This document shows positions 23,901 through 33,779 of a stretch of 64,000 nt of DNA, one piece after another; positions within the stretch are counted from its first letter, which is position 1, and each line of letters opens with the position of its first letter. The position numbers and the translations under genes are program-made. This DNA is from Apostichopus japonicus. Taxonomy: Eukaryota > Echinodermata > Holothuroidea > Aspidochirotida > Stichopodidae. The notes under the pieces are model-generated. The model saw only the letters and a list, made by a program, of their open reading frames with translations. It was not told the DNA's origin and did not search any database. The stretch lies in the NCBI RefSeq assembly GCF_037975245.1, contig NC_092577.1, forward strand, positions 22,656,398 through 22,720,397. The letters run 5' to 3'.

Positions 23901-24026
23901 AACATCTGCGATACCTAAATTAAGGATATCACCCTGAAGCTTGGTTTCTACTATGAGAACTTTAGTTCCCTTTGGATAAGGACCAGAGGACTGCCCAGAC
24001 TGAATGATGTTCTCTAAGGTGTCCAT
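20927..24026 (-). CDS. Three-exon OB-fold (RPA-like) protein gene
   Basis: Exons on the minus strand are 24026-23610, 22832-22620 and 21229-20927. All borders are GT-AG and all introns are phase 0, giving 310 residues. Exon 1 starts MDTLENIIQSGQSSG and ends MTITGEIVQ. Exon 2 continues DETTRTVASGQEVRNIKIMQ, followed by the RPMALW strand. This ITGEIV...R.I.I.D...LW pattern is typical of replication protein A OB folds that bind single-stranded DNA. An acceptor-like CAG lies directly before the ATG, so a 5' exon may exist upstream. The gene sits downstream of the Helentron on the same strand; some Helitrons carry RPA-like genes, which makes a role as the element's single-strand-binding partner plausible. 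It could instead be a captured host gene. The frame is intact across all exons. Confidence 0.7.
21230..22619. other. Intron 2 of the RPA-like gene
   Basis: The interval lies between donor 22619 and acceptor 21230 on the minus strand. It includes diverged copies of the cattaatattcat repeat near 21990 and 22080-22240. The plus-strand frame at 21240-21521 has no recognisable motif. Confidence 0.6.
22833..23609. other. Intron 1 of the RPA-like gene
   Basis: The interval lies between donor CAG/GTAAAT at 23609 and acceptor CTAACAG at 22833 on the minus strand. Nothing else is recognised inside. Confidence 0.65.
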
Positions 24027-26348
24027 CTGTATGGAATAGAAACCAAGATGTGTAAGAATTAGATAATTTATAATAATAATACAAATTGTAATTAAACAAA
24101 TCAGTTGAACTGTAGTTTTGTTTGACACAATTGTGTATATAGGCCCAGGGGTGAATTTCAGTAAATTTAGGGGCAGGGCCATTTGACTGTGGTTTAATCA
24201 AATTACCCCAATACTCGGCATGTAGTGTTAACTACATGAAGCAAGTGTCTTGTAGATTCTATTTCGGTACTAATTTTGATTGCAATGACCTAGAAGTTAC
24301 ATTTAAGATTTTTTTGAACTAAATTAATTGTTGACTTACAATTTCGTATCACCATATTATATTTGAAGATAATGCATTCCTTATGTTTGGCTGACAACTC
24401 CAAATGCCATCATTCAGTTGTTATGGGGACTGTGGCATTGCCAGGGGGTGACTAGGGGGAAGGCTATGTTTCCCATAAATAGTGTGTTACGGAGTGTTAA
24501 AAATTTCTCCCATATAAATTGAGAAAAATCAAGTTGTTTAATACAGCACCAGATTGCTTTTAAGGACCCATAAATTATCAAAAAAATTCTCTAAGTGAAG
24601 GGTTAATTTCAATCTTTTGTATCATGTTTTTATCGGTCTTATTATAAAATGTAAATCGCAGAGACTAACCCTCCAAAAAAGCAATTCTTGAAAAACAAAT
24701 TATGCATGTTGCTCCGTCTGCGAAATCTCAGCTATGCTGGGCAGGGGGACACCCATCCCTTTTATATCCCTCTCTATCTCAGCATTAACGGATAAACATT
24801 GTGCCTTCAATTAGGTGCTGTGCTCCTAAGTTGAAATGTTTGGCAATGCCACTGTATGGAGATAACAAACTAAATGGGCACATGAACAATCACACACCAA
24901 CAAGGCCATGAATGCTAAATTATTTTCCCCTGTACAATGATTAACATGCATACTAAGTTTGAGCTTGAAGTTTGCATTATCGAAATCAAAGTGTTTACTA
25001 AGGTTACAGTGTATGTCCTCCATTGGAGATTGGGTTGTGAAAAAAGTACTTGTCATGTTGAACATTGTGGGAAAATGTAGGTACACTTGTGTACCTGCTT
25101 TTGTCATAAGTTACTTACCTGTAACTGACAGTGCCCAGAAAGTTAACTTGTTTATAGCATCATGCCCATTTTTGTGGGGGCATGCTCAACCAGAAATGGC
25201 TGCAGTAATAATCAAGTACTTGTAACATTGGTAGTGTAATGTAGAATTTGTTGTGTGGTATAGGTAGGGGTTAGATTTTGTTCAATTTTGTAAAGCAAAG
25301 TTTTACACAGCTTCACAGAGTTTACTGGTTGGGTATCAGGGTCCCCCAAAATTAGTTACCTGGTCTAGGTACTTTCTGGTATTGCTATTTTTAGGGTTTT
25401 TCTTTGCAGATCTGATAGCTGATATTTGTTCACAATATCAGCTGATATCTGATCCTATAATTTCTTCAGTGTTTTTGTTTTAAATGGAAATTTGTATGCA
25501 TTGGACAATGCACAATTCTGAATGGTTGTTAGACTGTTTGCACTTCAAGTATACTGCATACATCATTCATATACTTCTTACAATTTTCATAGGTTGAGCC
25601 CACATGCAATTTTTATCAAAGCATAAGCATAGGTCAAGGGCTAATTACGATCAATGATCAAATGACCAAAGCCTTGAAACAAACTAGGAGAGGGATGTAT
25701 CATGTTCATTAGAAATAATAAGAATTGTTACGAAAGCATTGTTTCAGGTAGCATGCATGGATTTTATGTCAATGTTGATGGAGAAGAAATAGGCCAGTTG
25801 ATTTCCTAAAATGATTCAAGTGGAGTTGCTTCGTTGTTTTGTTCTTGGGCGATATTTTTAATTTTACACATTAGGTCAATGAGACTTCCCCATTGAGTTA
25901 GCTGTATGTGAGGAAACTTGCACACTAAAATCCTATTGATTTTGTTGTGTAAATGAAGACTTGTTTTAGTCATTTTATGATAGCCTAATTGATGTGACAA
26001 TTAGTATCTGAACTTGATAGGCTGTATGATATAAGAATTGGTAGCCTATTTAAAGAAGCCTTTCTTGATCTAGGCAAACAAGTGATCATTACAGTGTAGT
26101 TCTTGATCTAGGCAAACAAGTGATCATTACAGTGTAGTGTAGAGTACTGATAAACCAATTGGTTGATCGAAGTGACTGACAAGGAGGAGTGGATTATTAC
26201 AATAAATTGCTAGTATAGAATTAGTTAGTACAGTAAATTATGTTGTGTAATTAAGTGTATTGACAGTAATTGTTAACAATTAAAGGAAGTTGTTGGAGTT
26301 TGTAGTTGTATGGTAAGCACATAGGACATATGGTACACATATTCTGGT
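24027..26348. other. Spacer between the RPA-like gene and the Helentron ORF
   Basis: No gene is recognised. It holds an exact 38-bp tandem duplication (26062-26137). The region may contain a 5' exon and promoter of the RPA-like gene, since an acceptor-like site precedes its ATG. Confidence 0.4.
26062..26137. repeat. Exact 38-bp tandem duplication
   Basis: The words ttcttgatctaggcaaacaa and the next 18 bases occur twice back to back, in two apparently identical copies. Confidence 0.9.
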
Positions 26349-26735
26349 TTAACTTGTTGTGTTTTCATGGAAGTTCTGCAACGAAATCCAAGTTGCTTTG
26401 TGATCACTGTAATAGCTCTCAAGGACTCCACTACCAAATATTTTACTTGTAGGAATGTTTGTGTATATGTGATCTAAGCATGAGTTATAGTCTGTTGTAG
26501 GAGTAAGTATGATTTCTTTGTAATTGTATGTTCTTGTGAATAAAGTAATCAGGCTTTTACTGTCTGGTGTGTTTTGGAGTACATCAACATTGAAATCACC
26601 AGCAATCAATGTTGGTTGTGAATGATCTATGTGACTTAAAAAGTTACTCAATGCATCATGGAATAGTTGCATGGGAACCTTATTAGACCTGTAAATTACT
26701 GCAATTTGAATAGTTCCAGCACATGTCTTTGGTTG
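26349..26735 (-). pseudogene. Helentron endonuclease C-terminal part, out of frame
   Basis: The frame shifts near 26730 and continues as VIYRSNKVPMQLFHDAL, then LIAGDFNVDVL, CLDHIYTN and SDHKATWISL. GDFN and SDH are the catalytic asparagine and histidine boxes of AP-type endonucleases. It completes the domain begun at the end of the Rep-helicase frame. One indel accounts for the break. Confidence 0.85.
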
Positions 26736-29700
26736 TCAGGGAGATTTCAATGTTATTTGTATTCAGTGTATGTTCAGTCAGTGTTGTGATATTATTCTTA
26801 GTGTAGATCACAGTGCCATATGGGGAATTTGAGACAGGAGCATGAGATGGGATGTTTTTGAATAGTGTAAATCCTTCAATGTACAGCTCATCATTTGTGA
26901 TTGCTTCTGATAAATGGCATTCAGTGAAAAGTAGAATATCAGCAGATGTGATTGTGCTGTCATGAATTATGTCAGAAATGTGTCTCTTCAGTGATCTTAC
27001 ATCTTGATGAATGATGGTAGTGCTGTCTGTACTTTCAAATACATGGCTGCATGCTTTCAATGATCGTATGGATCGTAAATTTTCTACTTCCTTGACAACA
27101 TTTCGATCGACGTTAATCTTGTCAGGATTAAGATCAAGAATGTATAATCCATTTATGGAAGTCACTCTACTTAATGCAACATAGTGGATGTGACATTGTG
27201 ATCTAGCACCTGACATATCAACAACTATCTCTTTCATTGTATCTCCTTGACATCTATGGACTGTCTTTGCAGTTGCTGGTCTGAGGGGAAATTGTTTCCG
27301 CACAACTTCTGCATTTTTGTTGCGACCAATCCTGAACTGTCGACTACTTCTTGATATTGGTGTCCATGTTGAAGCAAGCTTTGAATGATACAGTTCTCTT
27401 TTAGAGTGTCGACATGCTTTACCTACAGTAATGTCATCGAACTGTACCCATATAGTGTGAATGTTCTGATCATGTACATTCTCTATATACTTGATGATAC
27501 CAGAAGCACCATTAATCATTCCATCTTCAACTGAAACATTGAGACAGAGGTCAATTCGTTGGTCAATGGCCAATGATAGTTCAGTGAATAATCCCATTGT
27601 CTTTTGAGGGTTGTCCGGTATGCAAGTTAGTATTTTCTGTTTGACTGTGTTTGGGACATCACCTACGACAATGTCTTGAGATCTAATTGTGAGCTTTAGA
27701 GTGTCTAGTTTGGAAAAAACTTCATCATTGTGTGAATTAACTTTTAGGTTGGTTTGATAAACATGTGTAGCATTTGATGGAACGTTGTCGACTGTACATT
27801 GCCTAGTGTTCAGCAGCCTTAAATCATCATCTGTTTGATTGCCTTCTCTTAGTCGGTTTAAAAGTTGAGCAAAACTCTGGTCATGTTTTTGTCGCATGAT
27901 TTCAGTTAGTTCAAAGGCCATAAAATGGTCTTTCCATAAATTAGATGCTAATGGGCCATAATCTTCAGTTAGATCATTAAATATCCATCCATCAAACACT
28001 GGCTTGAGTTGAAAGAGATCACCAACAGCAATAATGCTAACACCTCCAAATATTTTCTTACTACCCATAATTTGTTGCAGTCTTTTATCTATGAATGTTA
28101 ACATTCCATTACCAACCATAGATATTTCATCAATGAAAATGATTTTCAAATTTCTGAACTTCACCCGAAGTGAGTTTAGCTTGTCTGATGTTAATGCCTT
28201 GTAATGAAATCCTTGACTAGCTGGAATGAGTAGAGCACTGTGAATGGTATTGCCTTTAATACCATAAGCTGCTTTGCCTGTTGGTGCCATAAGAAGAATG
28301 TGAGTATCATCTGGATCGCTTCCAGGCTGGCTAGAATAGTATCTCAATAGTGCATTGTACAGAGCTTTCAATACTTGAGATTTTCCTACACCAGCTCCGC
28401 CAGTGAGAAACGTGTACATTGGTTCTTGTTTTGTTTTGCACCAATGCAGTACATAGTAGAAGAAGTCTTTCTGTTGTTTATTGAGGCTGCGTACTAGAGT
28501 TCTGTATTCGGAATCAGGCAAGCGAGGTTTTTGCAATTCTTCTATGTTTGCACTATTGACTGCAATCCCAATGTCTTGTCCAATATCATACAATTCAGGT
28601 GATTCATTGGAAGGGATTTTCACTTGCTGTTTATCCTTTTCATCTCGATGAGCCTTTTCGATATGTTCTGTATTTGGTGCTATCTCATCATACATCTCAG
28701 GGTCTTCATTTTCAATATCATCTATTGCCTGGTCAATGATATCTCCACTGTGGTTATATTCTGCTTCCTTCTCTTTAATCTTGGATTCAACCTGGTGGTA
28801 TCGTTCTTGGTAAGTATCACATGACTCTATGATATTATTCTCAGATCTCCAAGGAAAAAACAACATCAGTTGCTCTCTGTAGTACTTTTCTGCATCATTT
28901 TCCTTGTTAAACCGAACATATCTGATGATCTTGGCTTTGTTTCTCTTTCTAAAGTTTAATGCACCAACAGTATAACATTTGACCTCACCAGTATCCTGCA
29001 TATCATGGTCATCAGTATTATCATGTGATTCATAGTCTTGGGCAATGCTGTCTTTGTTCAATTTGATAGAAGGGTCATCATCATTTTCATCTGATTCATA
29101 ATCATTGTTAGTGCTCTCAATTCTCTTATTGTCACTAGTGATTTCGAACCAAGCTGCAAAGTCTGCAAGGCAATAATGTTGTAGTGCTTTAGGTCGGACA
29201 GCATACTTCCTGATAAGTCCCATACATTCTATATCTGTAGAGTAATCTGGCAACTGTTGAATATATTCCAATGGTTTGATCAGGATTGTTCGATCTTCTA
29301 ATGGTGAGGTATTTATAAACACAAATTGCCTAGAGGCTTTTCTGAGTGGCATTTGTAATACCAAATACACTGCTTCCTGAGCACTCATTTCAACATGATT
29401 AAGGAATTTGTTTCCAATGTGTCGTACTTGCTGTTTGATGTCCATGTTCCCTTCTCTTGCTTCTGTTGTTGCACGCTGCATAAGGTTACTCATACCTCTT
29501 TGTCCTTTGCTAATGTAAGATACAATGTACATGGCACATGCATATGGGTCGAGTACATATTGAATATCCATATTAGCTCTCCAAGTTTCTAGCAAGACTT
29601 TATTGTAACCATTAATTCTGACTTCAGATGGTGATCTTTTGAGAAAGATTTTGTCTGATGTTATGGATGAACGTATGGCAAGAATGTAGTCTCTTTCTGT

Positions 29701-32436
29701 GCTTCCCAACTTGGTCAACATATCTTCAAATGTGTCAGTAATGTCTTCAGCAAGTTTCAAATCATCCAAGTAAGCTCTTATGCACTTGTACAGTTCTGTA
29801 GTATTAGCATTGCCTTCAACTTCTAACGGTGTTAGAACCATGGTTCTAGGCATTGGTGGGATAGGAAACCCAAAGCGGCAAACACCTTGTCTCTTTTTCC
29901 TGCATGTCTTTGCATGGCTGTGAGATTGCAAGTTAACAGTTTGGTTGACTGTGTTAGAAGGTTTGTTACATGTGACATATTGATCAATAAAAGATGTTAC
30001 TTCTGTTGGGGCTGCATTTCCATATAATGGTGCATCTTTGACCCAAACTAGCGTGTGAATGTGTGGGGAACCTCTCTGTTGGAACTCAACTCTGTAGAAA
30101 TGATCAATGATCTCACCAATTGGATGATATGAACTATACAGGAAATTATTCAATAACCTACGAAACATGTAATCAAAGTGACGTGCACATGTAACAGGGT
30201 CACTCTGAATAAGGTCAGATTTCTCATTCCAATTCATGTTTAAGAGTTCTTCATCTGTGAAATGTTTGTTTTTGACTGTTCTTCCAAGGATTTTGAGTAA
30301 GTGAAGCCACCTTGTTTCAGCAGCAGAGAATGACAAAAACCATGTTGGGATTCCAAGTTGTCGAATCATTGCAAACAGTTCTTTCTTGGACTTTTCCCAA
30401 TAGGGAGGGGATCCTCGTAATGTTCGGAATACTCTAAATCCTTCATCTAGGGTCAAGATTTGCTTGATACTTTCATTTGTTTTGAAATGTTGAGCAGTTA
30501 ATTTCTTCCCTTGTGTTTTTCTCTTTCGCATACTAAGTGTTACTTTTTGCTGTATTTGGCTGATTTGTAATTTTTTGATTTTGTAGAATATGTTTGGGAC
30601 AGATTTGGCAAATCTTCTATCTTTGTGACGTAGTTCCCACTTACATATTGTGCTGTAATGTACCTTAACTTTGTTGTCACTTCTTGGCTGTCCACAAAAT
30701 AATGTTGGAAATGCAAGTATTTCAGAAAGACTGTCTTGAAATAAGCCCATAGGTCTATTTCCCTCACCTGGTGCTACGCAATAAGCAAGTTGGCTTTGTT
30801 CATGAAATTCTGGTGTCAGCATTGTATCTAATGTACCTGTAGGTTGCATGTCATCATTTTGAGCTTCTGTCCAATCATCATCTGAATCTGGATTGTCTGC
30901 ATTGTTGGTTTGAATTGAAGGAGTTGCACCTACTGGTAAGTCAGCATTCTCATATTTGTCAGATTGTTTTTCAAGAGGTTCCATGAATTCGTGCCATTCA
31001 TCATCCATCTGCTGTATAGATTCATTCCAATTGTGATCAATTGAGACTCTTTCATCTTTGTATAATTGACTGTTTGCAACTAGCCATTTTGCAGCATCAA
31101 TTACTTTATTGGGCCTGACATTTTCACTTTGAACCGAGTGCTTATAAGAAAGTTTTCTCATAAACTTGACAGGAATAGTCATGCTTTCACTTAGCTTGCG
31201 TGGTAATAGTCTACATGTACTTGACACATCAGCTGCAACATTTACCACATTTCCTTTTAGATTCAATTGTCGCCCTCTAGGAAGTTCTCTAATTTGCATA
31301 AATGGTATACGAAGAGCTACTAATTTCTCTTCAAGAGAATGCAATTGTAATTCTTTTGGAATTGTCACAAACTTCATGTTATTGTTAAGGCTTAACGGTG
31401 GTATCTTATCAGAATTAATATATTCCTTGCAGGTACTACAAATCCACAATTTGTTGTTGATAGAAGGATTGTGTATAGCAATGCTGAATGTAGATTTTGC
31501 TGTTTTCTGTACAAAGCTAGTGACGCTTTCTTTATACCATAACTGTTCACAACAACAGCACACATATTCTGGACCTACTGAAATAGAGATGAGAAAGCTT
31601 TCTTGCAATTGTTGAATTGATGAAGTGTTACAGCTGGTTCTCTTGTTGTATTTGGATTTGTTTTCATTAGCTGCAAACTGTGGATCTGTTCTAGCTTGTG
31701 CCATTCGTTCTTGATTCTTTTGTTTTTCTGTGACAGTGTACGTGTCATTTTTGCGAATAACGTTCATTCGTTTCATGTTTTGTTCCTTTTCCTTTTGAGA
31801 GTACTCCTCATTTTGTCTTGTCTCTTTCATCCGTTTGATGTTTTGTTTCTGTTCATTTTGAGAATATTCCAGTTTTTGCCTTGTGTTTGCCATCCGTTTG
31901 ATATTTTGTATTTTTTCATTTTGAGAATATTCCTGTTTTTGCCTTGTGTTTGCCATCCGTTTGATATTTTGTATCTTTTCATTTTGAGAATATTCCAGTT
32001 TTTGCCTTGTGTTTGCCATCCGTTTGATATTTTGTATCTTTTCATTTTGAGAATATTCCAGTTTTTGTCTTGTGTCTGTCATCCGTGTGATGTTTTTTTT
32101 CCTCTCATTTTGTGAGTACTCCTCATTTTGTCTTGTGTCTTTCATCCGTTTCATGTTTTGTTTCTGTTCATTTTTAGAGTACTCCTCATTTTGTCTTGTG
32201 TCTTTCATCCGTTTCATGTTTTGTTTCTGTTCATTTTTAGAGTATTCCTGATTTTGTCTTCTTTTTGTCTTTCGTTTCCTGTTTTGTACTTTTTCATTTT
32301 GAGAGTACTCCGGTTGTTGTCTGATATTTTTCATTCGCTTGGTATTTCCTGTTCTTTCTTTTTGAGTGTACATACAATCTGTCCTCTTGGTTTTCATTCT
32401 TTTTATATTCTTTGGCATTTGTTCTTGACAGTACAT
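26683..32436 (-). CDS. Helentron Rep-helicase
   Basis: This is an open frame of 1,917 residues. Residues ~1-270 are a tandem tract of ~23-residue units with the core YSQNEKIQNIKRM. A CCCC cluster (YVCCCCEQLW, ~292) and RIPFMQIRELPRG (~405) match DUF6570, which is common in Helitron proteins. The HUH box SPHIHTLVW is near 790, and a two-tyrosine motif YIVSYISKGQRG is near 970; these would nick and rejoin DNA. The Walker A box GGAGVGKSQ (~1347) and Walker B box IIFIDEISM (~1435) mark a PIF1-like helicase. From ~1817 an endonuclease domain begins (ADILLFTECHL) and runs off frame near 26730. The Rep-helicase core reads intact for over 1,500 residues, which points to a young copy. Confidence 0.9.
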   Translation of the reverse strand: MYCQEQMPKNIKRMKTKRTDCMYTQKERTGNTKRMKNIRQQPEYSQNEKVQNRKRKTKRRQNQEYSKNEQKQNMKRMKDTRQNEEYSKNEQKQNMKRMKDTRQNEEYSQNERKKNITRMTDTRQKLEYSQNEKIQNIKRMANTRQKLEYSQNEKIQNIKRMANTRQKQEYSQNEKIQNIKRMANTRQKLEYSQNEQKQNIKRMKETRQNEEYSQKEKEQNMKRMNVIRKNDTYTVTEKQKNQERMAQARTDPQFAANENKSKYNKRTSCNTSSIQQLQESFLISISVGPEYVCCCCEQLWYKESVTSFVQKTAKSTFSIAIHNPSINNKLWICSTCKEYINSDKIPPLSLNNNMKFVTIPKELQLHSLEEKLVALRIPFMQIRELPRGRQLNLKGNVVNVAADVSSTCRLLPRKLSESMTIPVKFMRKLSYKHSVQSENVRPNKVIDAAKWLVANSQLYKDERVSIDHNWNESIQQMDDEWHEFMEPLEKQSDKYENADLPVGATPSIQTNNADNPDSDDDWTEAQNDDMQPTGTLDTMLTPEFHEQSQLAYCVAPGEGNRPMGLFQDSLSEILAFPTLFCGQPRSDNKVKVHYSTICKWELRHKDRRFAKSVPNIFYKIKKLQISQIQQKVTLSMRKRKTQGKKLTAQHFKTNESIKQILTLDEGFRVFRTLRGSPPYWEKSKKELFAMIRQLGIPTWFLSFSAAETRWLHLLKILGRTVKNKHFTDEELLNMNWNEKSDLIQSDPVTCARHFDYMFRRLLNNFLYSSYHPIGEIIDHFYRVEFQQRGSPHIHTLVWVKDAPLYGNAAPTEVTSFIDQYVTCNKPSNTVNQTVNLQSHSHAKTCRKKRQGVCRFGFPIPPMPRTMVLTPLEVEGNANTTELYKCIRAYLDDLKLAEDITDTFEDMLTKLGSTERDYILAIRSSITSDKIFLKRSPSEVRINGYNKVLLETWRANMDIQYVLDPYACAMYIVSYISKGQRGMSNLMQRATTEAREGNMDIKQQVRHIGNKFLNHVEMSAQEAVYLVLQMPLRKASRQFVFINTSPLEDRTILIKPLEYIQQLPDYSTDIECMGLIRKYAVRPKALQHYCLADFAAWFEITSDNKRIESTNNDYESDENDDDPSIKLNKDSIAQDYESHDNTDDHDMQDTGEVKCYTVGALNFRKRNKAKIIRYVRFNKENDAEKYYREQLMLFFPWRSENNIIESCDTYQERYHQVESKIKEKEAEYNHSGDIIDQAIDDIENEDPEMYDEIAPNTEHIEKAHRDEKDKQQVKIPSNESPELYDIGQDIGIAVNSANIEELQKPRLPDSEYRTLVRSLNKQQKDFFYYVLHWCKTKQEPMYTFLTGGAGVGKSQVLKALYNALLRYYSSQPGSDPDDTHILLMAPTGKAAYGIKGNTIHSALLIPASQGFHYKALTSDKLNSLRVKFRNLKIIFIDEISMVGNGMLTFIDKRLQQIMGSKKIFGGVSIIAVGDLFQLKPVFDGWIFNDLTEDYGPLASNLWKDHFMAFELTEIMRQKHDQSFAQLLNRLREGNQTDDDLRLLNTRQCTVDNVPSNATHVYQTNLKVNSHNDEVFSKLDTLKLTIRSQDIVVGDVPNTVKQKILTCIPDNPQKTMGLFTELSLAIDQRIDLCLNVSVEDGMINGASGIIKYIENVHDQNIHTIWVQFDDITVGKACRHSKRELYHSKLASTWTPISRSSRQFRIGRNKNAEVVRKQFPLRPATAKTVHRCQGDTMKEIVVDMSGARSQCHIHYVALSRVTSINGLYILDLNPDKINVDRNVVKEVENLRSIRSLKACSHVFESTDSTTIIHQDVRSLKRHISDIIHDSTITSADILLFTECHLSEAITNDELYIEGFTLFKNIPSHAPVSNSPYGTVIYTKNNITTLTEHTLNTNNIEISLTTKDMCWNYSNCSNLQV
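31750..32400 (-). repeat. 69-bp coding tandem repeats in the Rep-helicase N-terminus
   Basis: About nine imperfect 69-bp units encode the 23-residue word with core YSQNEKIQNIKRM and variable tail (ANTRQKLE, KDTRQNEE). Neighbouring central units are nearly identical, a sign of recent unit turnover. Frame is kept throughout. The peptide is highly charged and probably helical; a DNA or RNA contact role is possible but not shown. Confidence 0.9.
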
Positions 32437-33455
32437 TTTGGTTTGTCTTGCAGTTCTTTGGTAAATAATGTCTTTTTTCCTTTCTTGTTCTCTGTATGCA
32501 CTGTTAGTTTTTGCATTCGTTTAGTACTTTTGGAACAGCTATTACTGGGAGGTGATTTAGTGTTCTTCACTTTCTGTTTCTGTTCATCTTTATTTTGTTG
32601 CCACAAGTTTTGTCTGTTCAGTTCTTCTTGTACACGATCTCTTGTTGTTTTTGGTTGTGCAGATTCAAGGTTCTGTGCTACAAGACAGAGATCAGTATTA
32701 TTAAGTCCATACACAACATCAAAGTGACTTCTATTTGTGTTTTGTATGTAAATTGCACGTTTATTTGTATCTATTCTTTCTGAGAGACTACCACATGCTG
32801 GAAATCGTAGCCATTTCCATTCACTACCAGATACAGCATATGTATAAATGTCAGTTTGTAAAAGTTTTGCAGCAGTCATTATTTCCACTTCAGTAGCCCA
32901 CACTGAATCATCTGACATATGGGATGTTTGAATATAATCCTGAACAGATTTACTAGTAGATGGTAGGTCACATTCCAGAAGAGATTGCACTATTAAGCGT
33001 CTCAAGATATGATGATTATTTTCAGACTTTGTTATTATGAATGACAAAGATCTAAAGAAACAATTCCCATCACCTACTATTCTCCAAATATTACATGGTC
33101 TTGCAGTATTGGTATACAATATTGGACTGCAAATATTTGGGAAATTTGGATAAGAACTGGCATGAATTTGTTCGTTTTTGTCTGTTATTAACTGCTTTAA
33201 TATAGCAATCTTTCCATCACGCCATAAGTCATCTGGAGGGAAGAAAGTAAACGTGTCATGAGTGTGTATACTTTGAAAGTTAATATCAGTAATTTTTGTT
33301 TGATCAAATGATGAATGTTGCTGTTCTGTTTTTTCAGAGAGGGTTTCATTAGCATATGTTTGTGGCTGGCATGTTTGGATTGATGTTATATTTTGCTTTG
33401 ATTCTCTTCTTGTCTTGTTTCGCTGTCTGTAACTTAATTTTTTTGTTCGTGGCAT
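32403..33455 (-). CDS. Helentron OTU-like cysteine protease ORF
   Basis: The 350-residue frame starts MPRTKKLSYRQRNKTRR. The OTU signature GDGNCFFRSLS (D and C of the catalytic site, around residue 130) and HFDVVYG (histidine, around residue 245) are both present, with NIWRIV just before the first box. The C-terminal 80 residues are lysine-rich and begin to resemble the repeat unit of the next ORF (STKRMQKL). The stop overlaps the start of the next frame by 34 nt. Helentron OTU domains are normally part of the Rep-helicase polyprotein, so the two frames may once have been one, or may be joined by a slip in translation. OTU proteins cleave ubiquitin-type bonds or self-process; the role in transposition is not settled. 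Confidence 0.8.
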   Translation of the reverse strand: MPRTKKLSYRQRNKTRRESKQNITSIQTCQPQTYANETLSEKTEQQHSSFDQTKITDINFQSIHTHDTFTFFPPDDLWRDGKIAILKQLITDKNEQIHASSYPNFPNICSPILYTNTARPCNIWRIVGDGNCFFRSLSFIITKSENNHHILRRLIVQSLLECDLPSTSKSVQDYIQTSHMSDDSVWATEVEIMTAAKLLQTDIYTYAVSGSEWKWLRFPACGSLSERIDTNKRAIYIQNTNRSHFDVVYGLNNTDLCLVAQNLESAQPKTTRDRVQEELNRQNLWQQNKDEQKQKVKNTKSPPSNSCSKSTKRMQKLTVHTENKKGKKTLFTKELQDKPKCTVKNKCQRI

Positions 33456-33779
33456 GACAGAATATTGTGGACAACAGTTTCTTTTGTTTCAACAGTTTCA
33501 ACAGTTCTTTTTGGACAACAGTCTTTGTGGGATAGTAGTGCATATAGAGAGTGATTGACTGTAAATGCTGTTCTGAATTTTGAATTCTATCACAAGAACG
33601 TGATCAGAATTGTGTGTTAATTTTTTGGAATTTTTTTTATTGCAATGCTTGGAATTCAAGTACTCTTTGTATCCCTGTGTAATTCTAGTTAATATTGGTA
33701 AGTGCTTTTTGAGTGCTTAAAATTGTTTTCTGTAAAAGTTCTTGTTGATTTGTCAGTAATTTTGAGCAATTTTTCAGGG
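33456..33779. other. Upstream region of the Helentron ORF
   Basis: T-rich sequence directly 5' of the OTU ORF start. It should contain the element's promoter or 5' UTR, but no specific signal was identified. Confidence 0.35.

Larger units (their letters stand above)
26349..33455 (-). mobile_element. Helentron-type rolling-circle transposon, coding core
   Basis: On the minus strand, coding blocks run in order: OTU-like protease, a 23-residue repeat tract, a DUF6570-like cysteine region, HUH Rep, PIF1-like helicase and AP-type endonuclease. The combination of OTU and C-terminal endonuclease separates Helentron/Helitron2 elements from canonical Helitrons. Two frame changes interrupt the set, one between the OTU and Rep frames (near 32420) and one in the endonuclease (near 26730). 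True element ends are not obvious next to the ORFs and may lie at the ends of the 32-kb unit. Confidence 0.85.

Noticed and set aside
31696-32727. Long plus-strand frames opposite the Helentron ORFs
   Set aside because: They mirror the coding repeat of the minus strand and have no independent motif.
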